Assembly: GCA_024364735.1 (NCBI GenBank)
Contig: JAGFNQ010008738.1
Span: 63,672 to 127,671 of the forward strand
DNA from: Boesenbergia rotunda
Taxonomy: Eukaryota > Streptophyta > Magnoliopsida > Zingiberales > Zingiberaceae
Reading direction: 5' to 3'
DNA: 64,000 nt
In this document: one piece after another, positions 44,190 through 54,908 of the stretch
How positions within the stretch are numbered: the first letter of the stretch is position 1
Layout of the letters: each line of letters starts with the position of its first letter
Position numbers and translations under genes: made by a program
The notes under the pieces: generated by a model
What the model saw: only the letters and a program-made list of their open reading frames with translations
The model's database searches: none
Told to the model about the DNA's origin: nothing

Positions 44190-45460
44190 CTACTTATACT
44201 AAAAGACTTTGCTGTTCTCTCACTACCATACATCTGACTCTCATATCCTCCACATGTCGATCAAAAGCTCTAGATGGAAGAGCTTTAGTGAAAGGATCTG
44301 CCAGGTTGTCCTCTGATGTAATCTTGGCGACAGCCATTTCTCCTCGCTTTATGATTTCTTATATCAGGTGGTACTTGCGCTCTATGTGTTTACTCGCCTT
44401 ATGGGCTCATAGTTCCTTCGAGTTTGCAACTACACCACTGTTATCATAAAAGATTGTGATAGATCTGGGCAAACCAGGAATCACATCCAAGTCCATGATG
44501 AAGTTCCTGAACCATACAGCTTCCTTGGCTGCCTCTGAGGCTGCCACATACTCAGCTTCCATGGTAGAGTCCGCCACACATTTCTGCTTGACACTCCTCC
44601 AAACAATGGCTCCACCTACTAAAGTAAACACAAACCCTGACGTAAACTTACTCTTGTCCCTGTCTAACTGGAAATCTGAGTTTGTGTAACCCACAGGGAC
44701 TAATTGGTCTGCCCGGTAAACCAGCATATAATCCCTAGTCCATCATACATATTTCAATATATGCTTTACCACAGTCCAATGTCCCTATCCAGGGTTACTC
44801 TGATATCTGCTAACCATGCCCACGATAAAATAGATATCAGATCTCGTGCATAACATAGCATACATGAGGCTTCTTACTGCCGAAGCTTAAAGAATCGCCT
44901 TCATTTCCTTTATCTCCTTTGATGTTTTCGGACACATCTCCTTGGATAGAGGAACTCCATGCCTGAAGGATAAGAAACCCTTCTTGGAGTTTTCCATGCT
45001 AAAACGAGACAAGACAGTGTCAACATATAAAGTTTGGGATAAACACAACATCCTTTTCTGGCGATCCCTTATGACCTTGAACCCAAGGATGTGTCTTGCT
45101 TCTCCCAAGTCCTTCATATCAATCTGTTTTGACAGTCAGACCCTTACGTCTGATAACACTTTGACATTGTTGCCAATTAACAAAATGTCATCTACGTAAA
45201 GTACAAGAAACACCACTACGTTTCCGTCACATCTTTTGTATACACATGACTCATCCATGCTTTGAGTAAATCCATATGACTGGATTACTTCATCAAAGCG
45301 GATGTTCCAAGATCGCGAAGTTTGCTTCAATCCATAAATGGACCGATTAAGCTTGCATACTAGATGCTCTTTGCCCTTTGTAATGAACCCTTCTAGTTGC
45401 TGCATGTAGATGGTCTCCTCAAGACTTCTATTATGGAAAGTTGTCTTGACGTCCATCTGT
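44190..45460 (-). pseudogene. E reverse transcriptase and RNase H, broken
   Basis: Fragments in order: RT MDVKTTFHNRSLEETIYMQQ, LNRSIYGLKQTSRSWNIRF and catalytic YVDDILLIGN (45136-45456); MKDLGEARHILGFKV (44887-45117); RNase H YTNSDFQLDRDKS, DSTMEAEYVAASEAAKE and DNSGVVANSKEL (44407-44727), then LADPFTKALPS further left. Frames change between fragments and stops are present. Confidence 0.9.
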
Positions 45461-47104
45461 CATACCTCATAGTCCATATGAGCTGTAATAGATAAGAGAA
45501 TCCGGATCGACTTAAGCATGGCTACCAGCGAAAAGGTCTCCTTATAATCGATACCCTCTTTTTGAGTGTACCCTTTCACAATAAGCCTAGCTTTGAAGGT
45601 CTCAACCTTCCCATCTGATCCTCTCTTTCTCTTGTAGATCCACTTGCATCCAATGTCTTTTACACTATTTGATGGTTCTGCTAATCCTCAGACATGATTA
45701 GAATCCATAGATTCAATCTCAGAGTTCGTTGCCCTTTGCCAAGAATATGCATCCTTATCTTGGAGGGTCTCGTCATAGGTCTAGGGATCCGGTTCATGTT
45801 TACCAGAGGCCAAGTCCGAAGACTCTCCTAAAAACATGAACCTCTCAGGTTGTTTAACAACCCTCCCACTGCGATGAGGTACCACCTGTGTATCCTCAGT
45901 GACACGCGGTGCAGTGACTTGTAGTGTGTCCTCTTGTACAATTGGTCCTAAGGTCGGAACATCCCCACTTAACTCTTCAAGCACTAGACTACTCTTGGGC
46001 TTGTAGTTCATCACATAGTCTTTTTATAAGAATCTGACATTCGTGCTAACGATTACCTTTTGATCCTTAGGACCATAGAACATACCACCTTTCGTTCCCT
46101 TAGGATAGCCCACAAACAAACGTACTTCTGTCCAAGATTCCAACTTATCAGTATCTCCCTTCAGCACATGTGTTGGACTACCCCAAATCCAAATATGTCC
46201 TAGACTAGGCTTTCGCCCAGTTCACGATTCTATGGGAGTAGAAGGGCCTGACTTAGATGGTACCATGTTCAGAATGTACGCAGCTGTATCCAGAGCATAT
46301 CCCCAGAATGAATCAGGTAAATCAGAATATCTCATCATTGACCTAACCATTTCCATAAGAGTCATATTCCTACTTTCTGCAACTCCATTCTGTTGGGGTG
46401 TACCGGGTGGAGTTAGCTGGGACTAAATCCTAGCCTCTGATAAGTATGTCCTAAACTCTCCAAAGAAGTACTCTCCACCACGATCTGATCGTAGTGTTTT
46501 GATATCTTTACCTTAACGCTTCTCCACATCAGCCTTGAACTCTTTGAACTTATCAAAGCATTCAGACTTGCAGCGCATCAGGTAAATGTATCAATACCTT
46601 GAATAATCGTCAATAAAAGTGACAAAGTATTCAAAGCCACCTCTAACCTGGATTGACATAGGAGCACACAAATCAGAATGAATCAGTTCCAGAACGTCTT
46701 TGGCCCTATACCCCTTAGCTTTGAAAGACCTTTTAGTCATCATACCTTCTAAGCAAGACTCACAGGTCGGGAGGTCTTCCACCACCAATGAACCCAGGGG
46801 CCCATCGGCTATCAACCTCTGAATCCTACTAAGGTTAATATGACCAAGCCTAAGGTGCCAAAGATACGTCTGATTCATCTTAAAGACTCTTTTTTCTTAT
46901 TTAAGTTAGATGATGAGAAATTAATCTCAGTTTGCATCGTGGGAGTTATTGGTTCTAAAGTGTACAGATTGCCAACCATAGTACTCGAACATATAATTTC
47001 TCTATTTCTATTTATAACAACTTTGTTATCAAAAGTAACAGAATATCCATCCTTTATCAACTTAGAAACTGAAATTAAATTCTTTCTAAACGAGAATCTT
47101 TATT
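45461..47104 (-). pseudogene. E pre-integrase, integrase and linker, broken
   Basis: The minus strand from 47060 gives the pre-integrase (MVGNLYTLEPI, then WHLRLGHINLSRIQRL and CESCLEGMMTKR), the integrase core (LELIHSDLCAPM, FIDDYSRY; then RSDRGGEY and PPGTPQQNGVAE near 46390-46500), and a Pro/Val-rich linker before RT (45781-46014). Stops interrupt at several points, including near 46425. Protease and gag are not found upstream. Confidence 0.88.
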
Positions 47105-48054
47105 GCTAATATCAATAAAGAAAGATGAACCACTTGCTATTACTAATATCAGAACTTCTGATGAGGTTAATCTTTATTAACAAAGGGAGAGATCTAATTG
47201 CCTCTGAATGATGTTCATGAATGCTGAAATCTCTATAGTATTCGTGGTTCACTTAATCATTATGACAATGTTAATAAAAATTTTGAGTCATCAGATAAAG
47301 CATTAGTTAGAAAGATCTTCATAAAGGTTGAAATCTCTATAGTATTCGTGGTTCACTTAATCAATATGACAATGTTAATAAAAATTTTGAGTCATCAGAT
47401 AAAGCATTAGTTAGTACCATGATCATCAAATTCTTATATTGAAGCTAACTAGCATTCGAGCTGTGCATCAGCACATTATGCAAATGGGGATATTACATTA
47501 TAGAAATGTGAGGTTGAGATGGCTTATATTATTAAACAGGAACAATAAGAAGAATCAATGGCACAAGAAAAAAAATAAAACTCATGTTAAATATAAAAAA
47601 AAGGCGCAAAGGTTATTCAATCTGATAATAAAAAAAATCAAAGTATTATTTTTTAAAAAAAGAAATGACACCTGAAAAAGGATTGTTAAAAATTTCAAAA
47701 TTTATCTCATCTCGTTTGTTTAGTGTGAATCTAATATGATTGATGTTATTTATAATATATGATAGATTGTTTCTTTCTATAATCCTTGCCATAAATTCCT
47801 TGTATGATTTGGTGAACCTAAGATGCCAACGGGAATTGAATATAACGTCGGATAGGATAGTGATTATCCTACGGACTGACGAAAAGGAAACAATCAATCA
47901 CATAACATAATTATTTAAGCCATGATAAGTTGGAATCTAGTGCCTGCAACAAAGAGTTAACCTACACACATCCACATATCATCCAACAAAAATAACATAT
48001 ATGATAATGTATAAAAAATAACTGAATCCTAAACATACAAAATCAGAAACCTCG
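47105..48054. other. E leader region, AT-rich, gag not recognisable
   Basis: Short Lys/Asn/Ile-rich frames only. It contains a tandem duplication at about 47225-47420: TGAAATCTCTATAGTATTCG through AAGCATTAGTTAG appears twice, about 105 bases apart. Confidence 0.65.
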
Positions 48055-48066
48055 GCTCTGATACCA
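48055..48066 (-). other. Primer-binding site, element E
   Basis: The minus strand reads TGGTATCAGAGC, two bases from the LTR end at 48069. Confidence 0.9.
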
Positions 48067-48068
48067 AT

Positions 48069-49995
48069 TGTATGGAGTTATGGCTTGGCGGGCTTCCTAA
48101 GCGAATACTTGGTCATCCTTAAGAGACCTCTCCATGTCCACGGATTAAAAATTAATCCGAATGGAGACCTGTCTTCCAAGCGACTATCTCATCATCGTAT
48201 CGATCGATTTGAATTACAACATGACCAATCTCAAAGATCGAGCCTTGTAATTCGCCTAACTGATCGACCATGGAAAAGACGATGAGTGGATCGCTGGTTT
48301 TTGTGTTTATTATTGGGGTCTAATTAATTAATTATAACAATGATTAACAAATAATCAAGAACATAATAATTAATTAACATCCACATAAAATGATTAGAAA
48401 ATCAAAAGAGCCAAGGAATAGTATATACCTTCTGTTACCTTACGATCTTCTACTGTATGACCCTCCCCTCTTAGACGTCATGTGGGCAACGATCTACCAA
48501 GAACCGTAGTCACCAAGTCGATCTCTTCACCTTGCGCCAACCAAGCCCTAATCAAAGGGATGCCACCGGTCACTCTAAGGAAGAAGATAATCCAAACACA
48601 AACCCTACTACTCTTTTCCTCCACCGTCGACGCCCGAGTAGCAAGTATCTTGGAGCTCCTCTGTTCTGAGCAACTCCAAGTCACGTGAGTAACTTGTGTT
48701 CTGAGTAACTCCACAACTCCAACTTGTGTTCTCAACACCAAGCTGCGTTCTCTCCACCGTGAGCACGAATTTTCTTCCTTAGGCAAAGTTGGGTGAGCAA
48801 CTTTGCCACTTTAAGTCAAATCACTGCCTTGGAGATAGCCTTGGAGAAGATGGCGTTTGGAGAAGAAAACCCGTGAGCAACCTTCTCACCTTGGAGAAGA
48901 ACCGTGACCCACCTTCTCACCTTGGAGAAGATCCGTGAGCCAACTTCTCACCTTGGACAAGATTGTCGTGAGCCACCTTCTCTTCTCCCATGGATGCATG
49001 AGCAGCTTCTCTTCTCTCCCATGCATTTGTTCTCTCACAAGTTGCGTGAGCAACTTGTTCACTTGGAGAGAAAACTGCTCACCATGAGAAGAGGCTTGAG
49101 CCACTTCTCCTTCTCAAAGACATTGGCGCCGCACACTAAGAGAGAAAGAGAGAGAGGAGAGGAGAAATTTTAGGGTTTTCTTGTGTTTAATTGGATTCAT
49201 TGGATGCTTAGTTTCATGCCACATGGAGTATATATATAAGGTTACGATAGGGATCATGGGGAGGAGTTGGGTCTTGGACTGCTAATGGATCCAAACCCGA
49301 TTCATTAATGAAGATCCATTCCATTAAAGGATCTCCATTGAATTACCTCACCAACCCCCATATTTACATATGAGCTCCACCTATTATGAGTACATCCATC
49401 CCCCCGTGTTTAAGATATCGAATGTCCGTCGATAATTTAAATTACTAACAATTTTAATTAATCAATTTCTAGCTCCTTGAATAGTACCACTCAACCTTAT
49501 CATCATGTTGGATCAAATCTACCTGCAGAGTTTAACATGATGAACCTTATGTGCTCATCAAGGGGGCATCATCATCCCGACTCACCAGGGCATGGATTCT
49601 GTCAATAATCAATGGCACACTATGTAATTAATATTATTTCCCAACTTACCGGGTCTATCGAATTAGCAGAATAAATCTCGCCCATTGGTAAATCAAAGAA
49701 ATAAAGTATTAACTACACGTGCCTGTTATTATATCGGGATTTAGATATTGTACTCCATAATAATCCGAGGTATAATCCAATTATTAAGTCAGTACAAATT
49801 GGATGACCTCTATTTGGTCCTGCTCAATGCACACAAAGCACACTAGTGTAATGTTATGGTCAAAATAAACCACACCTAATTATACTACAACCATCCTGAT
49901 GGTTTGTCCAACTTCATCTCGATTGTGAGCCTTTACTTATACTCTGTAAGGGACTGATAACATGATCTTCTATGCGTCACCACACACCATATTAT
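48069..49995 (-). mobile_element. E 5' LTR, truncated at its outer end
   Basis: It starts (plus text) TGTATGGAGTTATGGCTTGG and follows the E LTR plan to CCACACACCATATTAT at 49995. The last roughly 130 bases expected from the other copy are missing, and a plus-strand LTR begins at once. An array of CTTCTCACCTTGGAGAAG units at 48835-49090 is absent from the 42448 copy. Confidence 0.78.
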
Positions 49996-51187
49996 TGTAA
50001 GATGTGTATACTGAAAGACATGATTTCTTTATACGAACATCATCATTTTGAAAGGAGAGCACAACTACACTAGGTGCCTGTTTATAATAGTACATGCACA
50101 AAGTCCATTACTTCGCATTGTAGATAACATGGTGTGTGGTGTCACACATAAGATCATTTTATTAGTTCCTTTCCTAGTATAAGTAGAGGCTCACAACCGA
50201 GATGAAATTGGACAAACCATCGGGATAGTTGTAGTGTAATTAGGTATGGTTGGTCTTGACCATAGAATTACACTAGTGTGTTTTGAGTACATTGAGCAGG
50301 ATCAAAACCAGAGGATATCCAATTTGTATTGGCTTTTATAATTGGATAGAATCTCAGATTTTATTATGGAGTACGATCCTTTAATCCCGATATAATAATG
50401 GGCATATATTATTAATTATTGTTTCTTTGATTTACCAATGGGTGAGATCTATTCTATTAGATCAATAGGCCCGGTAAGTTGGGAAATAAAATTAATAATA
50501 TGATGTGCTGTTGATTATTAACGGAATCCGTGTCCTGGTGAGTTGGGATGATGATGCCCCCTTGATGAGCTCAAAAGGTTCATCATGCTAAACCCTGCAG
50601 GTGGATTTGATCCGGCTTGATGATAAGGTTGAGTAGTACTAGTCAAGGATCTAGAAGTTAATTAATTTTAAATTAATTATCATGCATTCGATATCTTAAA
50701 CATGGGGGGATGGACGACTCGTAATATGTGGAGCCCATAAGAAAATATGGGGGTTGGTGAGGAAGTTCAATTAAGATCCTTTAGTGGAATGGATCTTAAT
50801 TAATTGATCGGGTTTAGATCCATTGGAGGGTCAAGATCCAAATCCTCCTCTTGGTTCCTACCTTAGCCCTATAAATACCCTATTAGATCAAGAAACCAAG
50901 GTTAATCATCAAACTCAAATATTTCTCTCCTCTCCTCTCCTTCTCTCTCCTAGGTCACGGCAACAAGGGGTGATCATCCTCTTATTTTCTTCTTCCTCCA
51001 TCAAGTCCACCCTGAGCAAGCATAACTAGACAAGGAGAGGAGAGTCTCCTCTCCTTTTTGGTGAGCATCGGTGAGAGAGGAAGGTCTGGTGGCCGAAAGG
51101 AGATGGCGCAAGGAGTCTCGGCGATGGCGACGCAAGGCTGAGAAGGGAGAGGTTGCAATCAAGTTTTGAGTTAGAAGGTGGGGTTCT
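49996..51187 (+). mobile_element. Plus-strand LTR of the E family, 3' truncated
   Basis: It begins TGTAAGATGTGTATACTGAA, the exact start of the E LTR, in the opposite orientation to its neighbour. It reads through TATAAATAC (50870) and the CTTCTCTCTCCTAGGTCACG block. It loses similarity near 51187, short of the LTR end, where another LTR-like sequence starts. Confidence 0.8.
50870..50878 (+). promoter_or_regulatory. TATA box of the 49996 LTR
   Basis: CCCTATAAATACCCT; its complement is at 43288-43301 in the E 3' LTR. Confidence 0.6.
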
Positions 51188-52070
51188 TGTTAGTGATATG
51201 AGAGAAGTGTCCTAAGGCAATCGCCTTATGATTGTAAAACATTTATTTTAATAAATGATAATTCACTATTTGAGTATACATGCTTGTGTATTTGATTGGG
51301 ATCTTAAACTCATCTACTGAATGTCCGCAATACAACTCACAGCATAAGAGAATTTGTGATGGGATCACAACTAGTGATTATCTCTAAATGTGCAAATGTG
51401 AAGTATTGAAAATATCCCTAGTCGATGAATTGATAAATACGGACACTATCAATTATGTTGAGACTAGCATGGGGTATTCTCTAATCAGCTGATTCTCACT
51501 GGCTAGTGACATTGGGATGTCCGGAGATAAACATGGATGCTAGTTAAGGGAACTAGTTCATTGGAGTGACTAGCTGTAAGACTTCTTACTGCGGCTTAAG
51601 TGCGATGTTCCTTTGACTTGCGGTGTTCAAGTCATCTTGGTCATGGAGACTTATACATTAACATCTTATGCAAGCATCTCCAAGGAGGTGTGGACCCAGG
51701 ATGATTGGGTATAAGCCGAAGTGCCCGAAGATGTTTAAACAGCCTACAAAGGATTCACCACTCCTTGCGAGGAGATGTATACCCAGGCCTATCGTCGGAT
51801 TGTTACTCAAAACCTCTGGCCAGAGTATATCATGTTTGGAGTACGAATCTCTAAAATACATGAGAGTAAATAGAAACCCAAAGGACGAGAAAGACATTAC
51901 TTGGGCTAGGTGTGACGTAGTCAGCCTAGTGGGGACTGACACAAATAAACCATGTCCTGAACTAAGTGGGTATAAGATGGTGAAGGGAATGAGGCACAAT
52001 TCATTAGAGCTGCTAAAGGGTTTCAGAATAATTTCTTCTGAGGTCAAACCGTTGATCTTTCGATTAATTG
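51188..52070 (+). mobile_element. Copia-LTR-like fragment
   Basis: It starts TGTTAGTGATATGAGAGAAG with GTCCTAAGGCAATCGCC, a start I associate with plant copia LTRs, and continues with CATTGGAGTGACTAGC text. It is cut at 52070 by the gypsy element. A 135-codon frame (51668-52075) crosses it, but a frame of nearly the same extent is open on the other strand and neither shows a domain. Confidence 0.5.
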
Positions 52071-52389
52071 TGTAACACCCCAAATTTGTCAATGTAAAAT
52101 CATGACAATGTATGAAAATGATTATAAGGAAATGATATGAATTTCATGCAATCACATGCTATGAAATATTATATGCATGAAATATTATATTCATGAGATA
52201 TTATTATCATGAAATATTAGCATGAAATATTATATTCATGAATATGGAATATTAAAAATATTATGAAATAATATTTTTGGGATATTATGAAATATTCTGA
52301 ATTCATACAATATTATTCATATTATGAAATTTCATGATGGGCTTGGTTTATTGGGCTTGGAAATGAATGGTGTTAAAAAGAAGGTGCAA

Positions 52390-52462
52390 AGTGGAGGAAG
52401 CAAGGATTGAACCTTGGACCTCCTAGTTGCACTCACCATGTCATAACCAATGAACCAAGCAA
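52390..52462 (-). other. tRNA-like module in the Tekay-like LTR
   Basis: Minus-strand TTGGTTCATTGGTTATGACA, then GTCCAAGGTTCAATCCTTGC; 78 bases upstream of TATAAATAG. Repeated at 59877-59950. Confidence 0.5.
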
Positions 52463-52539
52463 TATTTCATGTAGAAGGAGAAAGGAACATGCTTGTTAAG
52501 TGTGTAAGAGTGAAGAGACATGCTTCTTCACAAGAGGTG

Positions 52540-52548
52540 TATAAATAG
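52540..52548 (+). promoter_or_regulatory. TATA box, Tekay-like 5' LTR
   Basis: GTGTATAAATAGGATAAAG; also at 60025 in the 3' LTR. Confidence 0.7.
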
Positions 52549-52821
52549 GATAAAGAGAAGGAAGTTAGAGGAAGTTACTCACTCTTTCTTCCTCCTTTCT
52601 TCTTCTTGCCGAAAACCCCTCTCTCCCCTTTGCCATTTTCGAAACCAATACCTAAGGGTTCTAACCCTAGGGCAAGTGCAAGGAAGGGAAGCCAAGTACC
52701 ATCTCATTCTACCAAGACCAAGGAGTCTTAGAGGAAAGATTTGAAGAAAAAGGATCTTCGCATACCCTTCAAGTGTGGGGTACCCTACAACTAAGAGAAG
52801 GCGAAATTCCAGCGCTAGGAT

Positions 52822-54172
52822 GTAAGAATCCTCTCGCCTGCAGTATAATGGTTTATGCATGATTTCCTTGTGTTCTTGTTTTGGAAAAAGGGGAGTTCTC
52901 TTTAGAGGACTTTCGGCCACCCTAGGAAAAAGGTCCAAGAGAAGGATTTTAATCACACCTTGATGCATGCTAGTACCCCTAGGGATTTTATACATATAGG
53001 TGTTGTTTCCAAATTTTTGGAAGGACAAAAAAATAGGGTTTAGGCCCCTACAACTTTCGGCCACCCCCTTGAGAGGAGGCCTTGGTTCCTTTTGTTACAT
53101 GATTATATCCCTTAAACTTTAAGGTATATGTGTAGGTGTTTTCTTAATGATGTTATGTACAAATTCTAGGGTTTACCCCTTGTGTAGGTTTCGGCCAAGA
53201 CCTAGGAAATTGGGTTAGTGGATGCTAATCTCACTTGAGGGTTAAACCATGGTTAAATTGTTAACATGAAATATACTAGAGGTGTTTGTATGAATGCTTG
53301 GTGGGAAAACCAAATTCTTTATTCGTATATTTCGGCCAACCCTAGTTCTAGGGTTGGGAAGTACCTAATGAGACCATGAAGCATGCTAATACATATGTGA
53401 TATGTGTATAATTTATGTGACTTATTTTGTTGGATGTAAAACATGCCTTGTAGCCCATGGGGCACCTTGATGATATGAGCATGATGTGGTTGATAATATG
53501 CTTTAAAGGGATACTCTATTAAAACTGGGATCAAGAGCACCCGAATGCGTGGTGTGTCCCTAGGGGATCAAGAGCACCCGAATGCGTGGTGTGTCCCTTT
53601 GAGAAGTGATTAAAGAGTACCTTTAGGCATATACTTATATGAGTAATTGCATGATAAATTACTTTACTTTGGAAAGTTGTCTACCCGACTCGGAAGGGGG
53701 TCGTTAAACAAATCCAATGAGCATGTACGGAAGGGTCATGGCATTGGTAGGACGGAAGGGTCCTGCTCTAATTAGATTGGTGGCTCGCTACCCCAATTTA
53801 TTAGGGAACGCGCATGATGATGTGGTACGACAACTGGGCCCTAGATGATGATATGATATTTTTAAGTACTTACCATTATGGAACTTTTTGAAAAACATGT
53901 TGTTCTCTTTATGAGATAATCTTGTTCTGTAAGTACTTAGAGATATTTGATGTAATGTTTATGATGCTTGATGAGATGCTTATGATGCATGATGCTTTGA
54001 TAAGATGCTTATGATGCATGATGCTTTGATGAGATGCTTATGATGCTTATAATCTTGTTCTATTTTGATTACTGAGTACATGATAGGATGTATCGATATG
54101 GTTTTGCGAGTAGGCCCGGATTCTTACTAAGCATGTTTTGCTTATTAGTTTATGTATTGTCTTATGCTGCAG
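52822..54172 (+). other. Intron-like segment in the Tekay-like LTR
   Basis: Donor-like GAT/GTAAGAATCC, branch-like TTACTAAGC about 48 bases before TTATGCTGCAG/AT. Corresponding signals occur in C, the minus-strand solo LTR and C1. Removal would take out most of the LTR downstream of the promoter. Confidence 0.45.
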
Positions 54173-54726
54173 ATAGCGGTAAGAAATACTCAAACTAAAG
54201 GAAAAGGCAGAGGGAAGGCTAGAGGATGTGTGTGGTGATGGCTCGGGAAAGAATAAAAGATTCTATCTACCTTGTTTTATCTAGAATCTAAATTGCTTCC
54301 CTATGAAATTGTATTGTTATACTCTGAACATGTGATGACTAAGTTAGTGACATGAAACCTATGTCATGCTAGATAAATAATATTTAAATCTTATTGTATG
54401 CGTATTAGGTGAAATGCTGTAGATTTCCTATGTCTATTTCTTTGAATGTTTCTTTGACATGTATCTAAGACTAGACAACTCATGCTATATTCTTACTTAG
54501 GATTCCATGCTATAGTGTGTTAAATGATTTTCCGATTAGGTTGTAAATGCATGTAGATATAAAAGAAATGAAAAATCTTGCTTGGTAATTAGTTTAATAA
54601 GCATGCTTACTACACTACATGTAATGTAACTATTTGTTTGGATATACATGCTTTATTTGATTAATGATATGAATGTATGGACCGTAACCCCGCCTTAAGG
54701 GTAGATATAAGGTCGGGCGTTACAAG

Positions 54727-54740
54727 TTGGTATCAGAGCA
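54727..54740 (+). other. Primer-binding site, Tekay-like element
   Basis: TTGGTATCAGAGCA, tRNA-Met type, two bases after the LTR. Confidence 0.93.
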
Positions 54741-54908
54741 GATTTCCCCTCCATCACACACACATCAAGCTTCCTTCTGCCGCTTCCAAGTAAGAAATCC
54801 TAACTCGCTTTACTTTATTTCATGTACAGTACTACTATATGAGATGATTGATGCTTGCCTAACAAAGTGGTGTTAAGGCTTATATCTATCTATTTACTGT
54901 TAATAGAT

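Larger units (their letters stand above)
42448..49995 (-). mobile_element. Element E: decayed Ty1/copia, minus strand
   Basis: Minus-strand order: LTR 48069-49995, primer site (48055-48066), a 950-base stretch without readable gag, pol fragments 47100 to about 44190, purine tract, LTR 42448-44184. The two LTRs are clearly diverged and differ by an internal array, so the element is old or chimeric. Lineage within copia is undecided. Confidence 0.8.
52071..54724 (+). mobile_element. 5' LTR of the Tekay-like element
   Basis: 2654 bases, TGTAACACCCC to GGGCGTTACA. tRNA-like module 52390-52462 (minus), TATAAATAG at 52540, GATGTAAGAATCC donor-like site at 52822 with CGCCTGCAGTATAATGG, TTACTAAGC at 54124, CTGCAG acceptor at 54172, TGTGTGTGGTGATGG at 54226. 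GATGCTTATGATGCATGATG repeats at 53950-54050. Confidence 0.92.

Noticed and set aside
51668..52092. Overlapping 135- and 144-codon open frames on opposite strands
   Set aside because: No recognisable domain; the sequence has the look of a copia LTR and the frames end at the gypsy insertion.
52520..53064. Ser/Arg-rich frames on both strands, repeated near 60005
   Set aside because: They lie in both LTRs of the Tekay-like element downstream of its TATA box and show no protein family.
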